Shown here: in pieces, positions 54,823 through 64,000 of the stretch
Layout: each line of letters opens with the position of its first letter
Position numbering within the stretch: position 1 is the stretch's first letter
NCBI RefSeq assembly: GCF_036785885.1
Contig: NC_092323.1
Location: forward strand, 4,938,501-5,002,500
Length of the DNA: 64,000 nt
Direction of reading: 5' to 3'
Source of the DNA: Coffea arabica
Lineage: Eukaryota; Streptophyta; Magnoliopsida; Gentianales; Rubiaceae
Position numbers and translations under genes: made by a program
The notes under the pieces: generated by a model
The model's database searches: none
What the model was told of the DNA's origin: nothing
The model's input: only the letters and a program-made list of their open reading frames with translations

Positions 54823-57513
54823 TTATTTCTCTACTATCTTCAACCCCACGGTGGTATCTGACTGAGGGGGGTTAACTGAATCTGTATATGGTCTAACAAA
54901 AGTCCTGCGCCACCAGACCTCAAAAGCTTTCTGAAGATTTGGGCAACTATCACCAGCCTTTAGAAAAGTGCCCAACCAACCTAGCAAAATGCTCTGCTGC
55001 TCCTCCAGAGGCAATGTGAGAATGGTCCTGCCGATTCCTTCCTCCACAACTTTCCGATCAAATGACCTGCACCCATGTTGTAACCAATTATAGTCATTAA
55101 TCAATGGTTGCAACCAGGTTTCTAATAACAAGAGACGGATGTCCTTTGAGGGCAGAAGCTCCCCCCTTCCTATTCCAACAAAAAGCCTTGCTGTAATACA
55201 GCTAACATGGTATCGAGACATGATAGGAAGTTTTCCATGAAGGGAAGCCAGTTCTTGCTGACTAGCCCACATTACTGCAAACTCATCAGCTGCCTGCCTG
55301 TCAGCTAAAATGTCAAGCAACCATGAAAGATTATCAGCTTCTAGAGATATCTGCTTTAGGAATGGTTCTTTGCAATCATGTAGCTTGCTGGTCAACTCAG
55401 ATTCAGTAGCTTGTCTGAATGCCGACAACAGCACATCCATGCAGCTTCTGCATGATCCATAAATTATTGCGTTGCATGCATCAACCGAACTTGAGCAGCT
55501 AGGAAGACTGTTACTTTCCCGAAGGAGCTTCAGCACAATGGATTTCATTTCACGTCGGCCTCTCTCCTCATTGCTCTTCAGCATCAACTCCAGAATTTGG
55601 GACAGTGTATCCTTAGGTGGCTTTGAAACATCAGAAGAGACACGCTTCAATACTGGGGTCACTCCAATTCCCTCCCCCTGCAGGCGTAACACTGAATTAA
55701 CTACTTTGTCTTCTTCTTCCTCTCCTACCCAGGGGACTGCTTCCAAGTATTCCAAGCAGGACTGTATGCATGAAGTGAAGCCCAGTTGTTCTGCAATCTG
55801 CATTATAGTTTCAAGCTATAAATATGCGTACATTCAAAGTACAAAACAAATTTCACATCTTTTAAATACTTATCGAGATACAAAACAAGATTGTTTAACA
55901 ATAACAGAGTGCTACACAAAATAGCCAATTATCATAAGAAGAAACTCAACCTAAGAGTACTGGTGAGCTGCTTCTCGTTCTTAGATACAGTACTAATAGA
56001 TATTTAGGATTTCAGAGTCAATGAGAGCATAATGCATAGTAGTAGAAATTGCAAACAAAAACTTCAAATCGGCTTTTGGCCAACATGATATTAATGAAGA
56101 AAAGCAAAAGGCAAAAGGCAAAAGACACAACACAAATCATCAGACAAAGATTTACCACCGAATGCTAGTTTAGATGAAACAGGCCATTGAATCCCAATTT
56201 TATGTGATTGCTGCATCAATCCGGATACCACTACAGCTAAATTGGCCACAAATTTGCAATCACAACAGTTGTCCATCTCTATCTTTAAAAAAAATTAAAA
56301 TTAAAAAAAAAATCAAAAATCAAAAGTTTATTCATCAATGCAATCTGTTGCAGTTCTGTCAAAACTAGTTTTCTTCGTCACAGGGTAGGTGTAGGTTGGG
56401 TTGCTCAATCTGAAAACATGGAATTTCCATGGGAATGCCAAAACACAGGGGGAGAAAAAAGAATATTTGAATAATCACAGACTATTCCAAAGTCAGAGAG
56501 AGGGCCTATTCTGTCCAGACTGCTCTGAAGTAGCAGCGAAGGCCTAAAATCTGGCTGTCACAAGATTAATACTCCTTAGCTATGATTTCATGATCATGCA
56601 TAAATCAAGTAGACAGGCTCTTCTTAGCTCAATAACCACTGACTTTTATCTCTTCCAATCATTTTAATATGAGAAACAATAATAATAATATAAAGAATAG
56701 AATCTAATCCAGTTCCAGCGGCCATGAACAGTTGTAACAAAAATCATATATAAATAAAATAGTTCAAACTGATTACTGCAATTGCAAACTGAAATGATCA
56801 GACAGACAACTTCCAAAAGCATGCAATGCGAAGCAACAAACAAAACATTCGTGCATGATTTTATGAGATACCTTGAGGATGCGCAGGACACGAGGAACAC
56901 TTTGCTTGATCAGCCGCTGCTTCAATTCTTTGCAGTACATAAGTCCAACAGTTTCAACATAGATTTCAACATCATCACAGTCGTCAATTTCAAGACACGG
57001 AAAAACAAGCTGCTGCTCTGAAATTTTGTTTGCAAAAAATCTGCTATGCTCAACCAAAATTTTCTTGTGGACACTCAACTTCACAGCAAAGCCCTGTTTC
57101 CCGAGTAAAATCACCTTCAGATCGCTCGTTCCAGGTTCCCCAAACTCAATTGACACCTTCCTCTGCACATTTTCCGTCTTCACCCTAAGTGTCCTCTCAG
57201 TAATGGATGGCAGACTAGGTAGCGATGCATCAGAATTAGGAGCTTTTTGATCACTTGAAACAAGATTGGATTTTGGTGCTAGGGCTGCTTGCTTTTTCTC
57301 ACTTACAGAACTTTTCTTCTGAAATGCAGTATTCGGTGAGGGTGTTGCAGGCGATGATTTCGGTTTGTTTAGAGGACTTTGTGTCTTTGGGGTCTTTTGA
57401 AACACAACAGGAGAGGGGCAGCACCAGAAACCCTCTGGTGTCACTGCAATTGGCACATTTTTTATTTTGGTCTGACCACCCTGCTCTACCTTCGGTACTC
57501 TAATTTCAGCCAT
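54823..57513 (-). CDS. BTB/POZ domain protein, At3g50780 type
   Basis: Two coding exons, 57513-56872 and 55797-54823, join as RILK|IAEQLGF and give 538 residues. The donor is AAG|GTATCT and the acceptor ATGCAG|ATT. The N-terminus (MAEIRVPKVEQGGQTKIKNV; VTPEGFWCCPSPVVFQKT) and the C-terminal half (YNWLQHGCRSFD, EEGIGRTILTLPLEEQQSIL) match, as I recall it, the Arabidopsis protein At3g50780. A Ser/Pro/Lys-rich linker precedes the BTB fold (about 133-220; KVILLGKQGFAVKLSVHKKI). The long helical C-terminus resembles the NPH3/BTB-BACK-like class. BTB proteins of this kind are thought to be adaptors for cullin-3 ubiquitin ligases; no substrate can be inferred. Confidence 0.92.
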
Positions 57514-60500
57514 ACTCAGCACGGCTTCAAGAACAACTACATAAAGCTATGGTATTTACAACGAGAATAGGGATGTAGACCTTGACTTTGATATTATCTC
57601 TACCTACTATCTTTCTTCACCAATTGAAGAATATTACAAATTTCAAGAATCAAGCTCTAGTTTTTGAACCCTAGTACTATTTGCCAGAAGAGATGCATAC
57701 AAGAATCCGATAATCAAAACAGTTATGCACTACAAGTCTACAACAAACACAATTCTGAATTATTCATATTGTGACATTTAAAGGAGAACACAACCCAAAA
57801 AAACAAAAATTGCAGTATAGTACAAAAACAAATGAGAAATCCAAAAGGCTAATGCTCGAAAGCCTAATGGCCCTCTGAAAGACAAAGTTCGAGTTTGCGA
57901 AAGTCCCAGAGTTATTTCCCCTACAATTAACAAGATGTGAAGCCTCAGACTCTAAAAAAGAAACAGAATATATGTGGTACACAGGGGTACAAGCTTTCAG
58001 GAAGGATAAAGATGGAGTCTTTACAAATTCAGCTCGAGAAAAATCTTTGAACCCCAGAAAACAACAAAAGACTCACCAACACAACTGGGCTGGCTGGGAC
58101 TCCAGTGAGATCCCATCTCTTCGATCTCTTTAATATAAGAATCCCAATAGGCCGCGAAAATGATTGAACGGAGCTTAGATGTCAAGCATCAAGGGAACCA
58201 CTTAACTGAGATTTAACAGAGTTGAATGATGAGTGCCCATTTGAGAGCTGTATTAGTGATTTAGAAAAGTCTTGTTACTAAAATGCAGCACATGACACAG
58301 CCCCAAAAGTTAAAAACACTTGACAGAAACTCATTAGGCTGTTTTCGTAACTTCACTTGCTACCCTGTGACTGTGCGTGTCTGAGGTTGCTTTTTCTGAT
58401 TTCTATGATTGTTTTTGGAAGTGGTCTGAGAAATTTTCCCCTTCTTTAAAACCTTTTTCTATTACACAACACAACACAACACAACTAGAAGTTTTTCATT
58501 CTCCCTCTCTCACACACTCACAGACAAGCACACTTGTCTGGATAACTGAGTCCGAGAGCAATCAAAAAAGACAGGCATGCCATGCCAATGAGGTTGTAAT
58601 TCTTTCTTTTTGAGTTTTTCTATGCGAATTGCGAAGACTTTGCTTTCGCTTTTATAGGTGGTCGTGTACGAGCGATCGAATCTCTTTTTGCCTAAAAAAA
58701 AAAGAAGACCATCGTTTTCAAGGATAAGTTCTTGTAAACTTGAATTCGCAAGAATATCCCTCTAGATGATATAGCGCCAAATTGCGAAAAAAGAAAAAAC
58801 AAGTGTTTATGGGCATTAACAAGAAAATGACACTTCAAGAATATGATGGTCTGTGGATAAAAGTTGATAGAATTTGAAAATGATAGTGATGTGCATGTAT
58901 TGTGTATTATGTATTATGTATACTACACTACAAAATTGATGATGTTTTTGTCCTGTTAATCAAATCCCAGGTTGAAATGTAGTAGTATTTTGTTCCCTCT
59001 GGCATAAGTAAAGTTGAACTCCACTCTCCTCCAGTCAGTTCCAATCTTTATGACCTCATTATACTTGAGTTGGCAAAATAGGCAGTCACAGTCCTTAGAT
59101 TTCAAAACACCTATTTATGAATTTTTCAGTAAAACGACAAATTTCACACTGAGAAACGACATATTATTAGAATGTATATCAAAATTTGCTAAAATGCCTC
59201 GGTCTACCATCAAGAGCACGCCATCGGGAAATTAAAGAAAAGCTTTCAGGATCCAGGTGAAATTAATTGCCGTTCAAAGGAAAAAAAATGAAATTAATTG
59301 CGCACCACCACCAACCCCCCCCCCCCCCCCCCCCACGCACACACACACACACAGACCAACCCCACCCCATAGAAAAAAAAAAGGGGGGGACAAAAAAAAG
59401 AAAGAGAGAGAGAGAGAGGAAGAGGGATGGCTAGAGAATCTGGGCCCAGTTGGGCCGCAGAGTCATTATTAACATTGAACAGTGGGTGGCGGGACCATTA
59501 ATCGTAGTGATAATGGGGAAATTCGGGCCGTAGGGGGGCATCATTCTTTGTATAACAGTGGCACCAATCTATATGGCAGTGACAATGGCGAAATTCGGAC
59601 CGATGTTTGAGACAATTCCATCATCGATTGTTACCAGCCAACGTTTCAGATGGGCCGGGGGCCTAGCGGTGGAAGTCCAATGATATGATGCAGAGCTTCT
59701 GAAATGATGAATGAAAGGTAGAAAGGGGCAAAAGTGGCACGCTTTCATCATCATCATCATTCGGCAACTAAAAATCATTCGACAACTAAGCCACCTGCTG
59801 CTATAAAAAGTAAAAACTAAAAAGAAAGAATTCCCAAAACCTGATCGTGGCTTTGCTAATGATGCCATCCATCTCTTTCTACTTGTGCTGTCCCTCACCT
59901 GCACGTGTTTTATCTATCTTAGTTCCCGCAAGAAAAACCCAATCATGCCCCTGCCCTGAAAAATGGCTATATATATATATATATCAAAACTTTGTAACAG
60001 TGAAGAATTCTTCAAAACTTTTAGTTCCATTTTTTTTTCTCGCATTACAAAACCAAATATTCGTAATACACTGTGATTCTTTAGTCATCATGCATCACTT
60101 TAGCCTCAGTTCCAAGAGAAAAAATATATATAAAAAAACAGTAGTATAAACTCTTGTGTAGATATGGTTGTGCGAAGAAGTAAAAAGCCAAGTTTGTACT
60201 TCTTCTTCATGTGATGGACGGGAGGCAACAGTCACATGTCTTCCTTCCAATTTTTGTTCCGGGAGTCACCTTCGGATTTCCCCATTAGCATTTGGGCATT
60301 AGGCACTGTAATATTTTTTTTTTTTTGGTGTTCTGCCCTGGTGGTGGGGGATTACGAGGTCTTAGCAAAAAATGGATCCATGAACAGCAATTCAAAACAT
60401 ATCACATCTCAATTCTTTGACAACTGTGAAACACGAAGGAAGGAAGGATAGGAATGTGCACATTAGCTCAGAGTCAGACGGCTTGCATATACAGCAGGAG

Positions 60501-60585
60501 TTGTAGACTAATTTAATGATTTTCAGACGCGCTGGCTGAACCCTTTTATGAACTGTGCTTGCAAAGTCAATGCTCAACCACTGCT
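57514..60585. other. Intergenic region between BTB gene and hAT element
   Basis: The part next to 57513 is the leader and promoter of the minus-strand BTB gene and may include a spliced leader. A C run of about 18 (59317-59334) is followed by CA and AG repeats (to 59420). A (TCATCA)n patch lies at 59744-59760 and a (TA)n at 59969-59984. No further gene is supported. Confidence 0.45.
59317..59420 (+). repeat. Low-complexity cluster: poly-C, (CA)n, poly-A, (AG)n
   Basis: Four simple-repeat tracts follow each other in about 100 bp. Length errors in such tracts are common in assemblies. Confidence 0.8.
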
Positions 60586-60593
60586 GCTGTAGT

Positions 60594-61954
60594 TAGGGGT
60601 GGGCAAAAAAAATCGTGGATCCGGAAATTCGATCCGAAAAATAGGATATTGGATCCAATTTTTCTTAGCGGGACAGATGCGAGTCGGGCACCCGCAAAAA
60701 AATGACCCGTCGATTCGAAAATTCGATGAACTTGATTCGATTCGATCTGTAAAATAGGATATTCGATCCGATTTTTCTAAGTGGGACAGATGCGAGTCTG
60801 GTACCGGCAAAAAAACGGATACAGATACAAATCATGAAAATAAAAATTCGCAGGTATCCGACCTGCAGGGTATATTATATAAATATTAAAAAAATTAAGG
60901 CTCATTTTATAATTTTATAATTTTTAATCCTAAGTGTAAGTGAAGTGGCTCACAACCTCATATTCTAATCCCATATGATCCGCCTCTCCTTATCTTGTCT
61001 AAAAAAAACAAATATTCTTGGTAAAGCCTGAACCAAATGAACAAAACAAAGAAAAATTTGTGAAATTCTATCATAAAAATTGTTCATCTCTTTTATCCTT
61101 TTTCATTTTTATTCTACCTCCATTGATCTTTTCTGCAAATTTTTCATCAATTCAATCAAAGATTTGTGTTTAGAGCTCCAATTTTCTATTAGTTAGATAA
61201 TTAATACATTTTTGTCTTTCATTTATTTATTTATTTTATTGCAATTATGTCTCTTAAAATTGTCTCCTTTTATTTTAGTGCAATAAATTTATTTTTCTTT
61301 TTCATCACCTTTAATGCCATAAGATCTATTCCAAAGATGTAAGAAAGTTGGAGAAAATTTTTTAAGATTATTTTGGTTATACTTTCTCCAAAAATTATTA
61401 GCTCTGTTCAATTCTTTTCCGGACTTGATTCTACAGTCGACTCATTTTAGATGCAGTCTTGTACCATAACATCCTTAAGGAAGCTGGGAAAGTTACCAAC
61501 TACTTATTATCCTTGTGTTTGTTATGTTGTAGAAGGATGAAATGCGTGAGAATGGTGATGTACTCAAAATTATCATGAAATTTCGTTTTGTCTATTAAAT
61601 ATTATAATTCTAATATGTACTAAATTTATGAGATCGGTTTGATTATTGGATGAAATGTATGAGAATGGTGATGTATGAATTTTGATTACAATATCTCTAC
61701 CAATATTAATTCGAAAACAGATTTTTTTTTATTGAAAAACATGTTGATATTAAGTGGAAAGCAAATTTTTTATTGGAAAATGAATTTCTTTTTTTTAAGG
61801 GTGGATACCCTATGATCTGCCCCTTTTTTTCGAGTATCCGAATAGCAGATACCCGAAGACATTAGGAGCGAATTAGGATCGCAAAATGACTGATCCGATA
61901 TATTATGGTTGGTTCAGTCAAATCAGACGGATACCCGACCCGTACCCACCCCTA
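60594..61954. mobile_element. Non-autonomous hAT-type element with 8-bp target duplication
   Basis: The ends TAGGGGTGGGCA and GTACCCACCCCTA are inverted, the usual termini of plant hAT relatives. They are flanked by GCTGTAGT (60586-60593) and GCTGTAGC (61955-61962), an 8-bp duplication with one change. Sub-terminal blocks repeat ATTCGATCCGA-type motifs (around 60630 and 60735) and, at the right, GGATACCC/GATACCCGA motifs. The AT-rich interior has no transposase. Length 1361 bp. Confidence 0.82.
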
Positions 61955-62105
61955 GCTGTAGCTCCCTTCTGCTCATGCGCTATGAGACTCTCATCTTTAT
62001 CCATATATATCTATATATATATATATATATTGACGCAGGCATTTCCAGAACGTTAGAAGGGGGCAAGAACTGCCCGAAGGTTGAAGAAGCTATTGGCAGC
62101 AGCAA

Positions 62106-62810
62106 ATGGAGGCAAAGATCAGCAATAAATCATTATTATTCAGACTCTGTTCTCTTCTCATGGCATCCCTATTCGCCGTCTCTGCTTCCTCTCAACTCAA
62201 TGATCCTGGTCAGTGAAAGTAATAACACTTTCTTTCATTGCCAGATTTTTTCCCCTCCTCTCCAGTTTTGTGTGGTTCCGTTGAATAGGGTTTCCTGTTT
62301 GTGGCTTGTTTTAGATTGGTACTTCTGGTTTCCCCTGTACGCATGTGGTTGCATCGTGAATTTGGTCAACGGACTGTCCAAATTCCCCAAGATGAGATTG
62401 AGAATAGTGGCTAAATTCTCACTTTCGCTTGGGATTTTCTTATTCATCAAACCGTCCATCGAAGATCTGGGAAATGGAACGGGTGCTGGACTCTGGTCTT
62501 TGGACATGCGGGAAAGAGTTGTCCGGGAAAAGCTTGGCAGCGGGCTAGTCGTCGCCTCCATGTTTCTGAACTTGCAACTACCGTCTTCGAGACATCTACC
62601 AAAAGGCCAAGAAACAAAAGTTGCAAAACTTACTGAACACGGTAATCGCCAACTAAAGAGTTTCATTTCATTTTACAAGCGCGCCCTCGGTTCTGCTGTT
62701 CCATGTTTTAACGAGGTTGTTGATTATCATTCTTAACAGGAATGCTCATACTGGTTGGGATTGGTTATGGTCTGTCCCTTCTGTGCCATCAGAAGGAGAT
62801 GAAGTTCTAA
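62106..62810 (+). CDS. TMEM220-like small membrane protein
   Basis: Three exons, 62106-62208, 62315-62641 and 62740-62810, give 501 bp and 166 residues. Splice sites are CCTG|GTCAGT, TTTTAG|ATTGG, CACG|GTAATC and AACAG|GAATG. Each junction keeps the frame, including G|AT across intron 1, which completes NDP|DWYFWFPLYACGCIVNLVN. The first 30 residues are a signal or anchor helix. Two further helices (LRIVAKFSLSLGIFLFI; MLILVGIGYGLSLLCH) complete the layout. The NDPDW segment after the first helix and the length fit the TMEM220 family, whose function is unknown. The ATG is 152 bp from the hAT element, so its promoter must be very short, hAT-derived, or beyond the element. Confidence 0.82.
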
Positions 62811-63414
62811 TCGATGGAACCATCAGCTTAGATCCTCCCGTAATTAACCAATCCAACATTTTGTAGGGTATTTTTACACTCTGTAAATAACATGATAACT
62901 TTTTTATGCTTTACAACACCACCAAGTGATGGTATGAACTGAAGAATCACTCGCTGTATTCTTCACTCGCTACAAGCAACGTTCCTTCAAATGTAGACTT
63001 TCTCGACTTTCGCATATAGCCTGAAATAGATAATGGACACGAGTAGAATGGTAGCAGCAGTCATCAAATACAGTTGATTCGAAAATTGCCAGTCTGATGT
63101 TTTATGACAAAAAAGCTTTCCAACTTTCTGTGCAGGCTGAGCAAGAGGAAAAGGGCCAGAATAAGTGCTCGAAATTGTCTGCTTTAAATTATCAGGGTAG
63201 ATAAAATTTGCTATACCAGGAAAAAAAAAAACAAAAATTCTACAGGTGGGACTTAAACGACGAGCCCAATGCTTCATGCCCATTTCAACAGTTACAGAAG
63301 CAGCAGATACAAATCAGAAAATTTGCCTTTAGCTTTCCTCTCTTGACTTCTCAATTTGAAAAGTCAGAGGCTTCCCACCAGGGGCAGCGTAAGAACAATT
63401 AGCTGGTGAAGCAT
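62811..63414. other. Space between convergent TMEM220-like and SUVR5-like genes
   Basis: These 604 bp should hold the 3' untranslated regions of both genes. A minus-strand frame (62987-63283) ends in a hydrophobic segment but lies where the SUVR5-like 3' UTR is expected and has no support as a gene. Confidence 0.5.
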
Positions 63415-64000
63415 TTAGTATAAACGACCCCTGCAATTCGCAGCTCCGCACAGGCAAGGGGACCCTTCTCCCGGTAATAATTTATAGCGGTAATCATATG
63501 TCAATTCTTCACCCATGGCAATCTGCTCATAAAGTTTAGGAAAAAGGGTTACAGGAGTCTAACGAGAGGCATAGCATTATTAAGGATCGTTGCAGAACTT
63601 GTTAAGAAAAGCCGTTGTATCAGCAAAACAAAACATTCGTGAAAATCCCAAAAATGACAAAATTTAGCGCAAAAAAGAGGTCAGTCCATGAAAAGGGAGT
63701 GGTCGGGACCAACAGTAAAATAATCATGTCATTAAAACGTCCCCATTTTCACAGGAAACTATAGTCCTCCATTAATATTTTTTCCCCTCATTCAAAGAAG
63801 TAACATCTCCATAATAAGTCACAAGTGAATGGAACATAATCACAGCCTATGATGCAAAACATAACTTTGCTTGTCCCAGCCATCCGAAAAACAAAGATAA
63901 CCACCTTATGAAGAAATCAAATGGTACTTACATCTCGACTGGCGTAGAGACCAATGTGTGCAAGCTGACAATCCATGCTTTCTACAATCACTTGGTGATT
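63415..64000 (-). CDS. SUVR5: SUVR5-like histone-lysine methyltransferase, last two coding exons (partial)
   Basis: On the minus strand, exon 64000-63932 (upstream part off window) reads NHQVIVESMDCQLAHIGLYA then SRD and ends at GAGAT|GTAAGT. Exon 63522-63415 reads IAMGEELTYDYRY and ends CLCGAANCRGRLY with stop TAA. Joined, RD|IAMGEELTYDY is the C-terminal part of a SET domain, and CLC...C is the post-SET zinc motif. The ending RGRLY and the PGEG step before the post-SET are what I recall for SUVR5, the C2H2 zinc-finger H3K9 methyltransferase. The zinc fingers and most of SET are outside the window, so the subfamily is not certain; the SET/post-SET assignment is firm. Confidence 0.8.

Noticed and set aside
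61909-62736. A single 275-codon frame across the TMEM220-like locus.
   Set aside because: It is a read-through of two exons and introns; spliced exons with family match explain the coding part.
62987-63283. Minus-strand frame ending in a hydrophobic segment.
   Set aside because: It lies where the 3' UTR of the SUVR5-like gene is expected; no start, splice or family support.

Overview
The window is nuclear DNA of a flowering plant, most likely a eudicot. It has spliced genes with GT-AG introns, AT-rich intergenic DNA full of microsatellites and small transposons, plant LTR retrotransposons, and plant-type gene families (LysM receptor kinases, a DA1-type peptidase, a BEL1-like TALE homeodomain gene, a SUVR5-type SET gene). 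I cannot name the species.

Layout. (1) 1-5271: a Ty3/gypsy element of the Tat type on the minus strand, with one LTR, a primer-binding site and an uninterrupted gag-pol frame of at least 1608 codons that runs off the left edge. (2) 5300-12381: a LYK4/LYK5-like LysM receptor gene on the plus strand. The Tat LTR lies 28 bp before its ATG, and a 5.2 kb Athila-like non-autonomous element splits its kinase domain at 6361/11548. (3) 12706-14538: a second, intact, intronless LysM receptor-like kinase of the NFP/LYR type, minus strand, tail-to-tail with the first. (4) 18531-22164: an 11-exon DA1/DAR1-like gene, minus strand, giving 518 residues. (5) 27569-28303: a small plant gene of unknown function. 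(6) About 15 kb with no recognisable gene, holding MITEs and a TRIM-like repeat. (7) 44256-50049: a four-exon BLH2/BLH4 (SAWTOOTH) homeobox gene, plus strand, giving 860 residues, with a GC-AG first coding intron. (8) 54823-57513: a two-exon BTB/POZ gene of the At3g50780 type, minus strand. (9) 60594-61954: a hAT-type non-coding element with 8-bp target duplications. (10) 62106-62810: a three-exon TMEM220-like membrane protein gene, plus strand. (11) 63415-64000: the last two coding exons of a SUVR5-like histone methyltransferase, minus strand.

The two LysM genes are the only obvious functional group: both belong to the kinase-dead class that senses chitin or lipo-chitooligosaccharide signals with an active co-receptor. 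Two separate retrotransposon events have damaged one member, while its own codons show no other stop or frameshift. The remaining genes look like an ordinary unlinked set. I saw no clearly new biological system. The items most worth a second look are the double-hit receptor gene, the Athila-like element that has a 5' LTR but no 3' LTR, its intact gag-like frame, the GC-AG intron of the homeobox gene, and several small-transposon families with clear termini.
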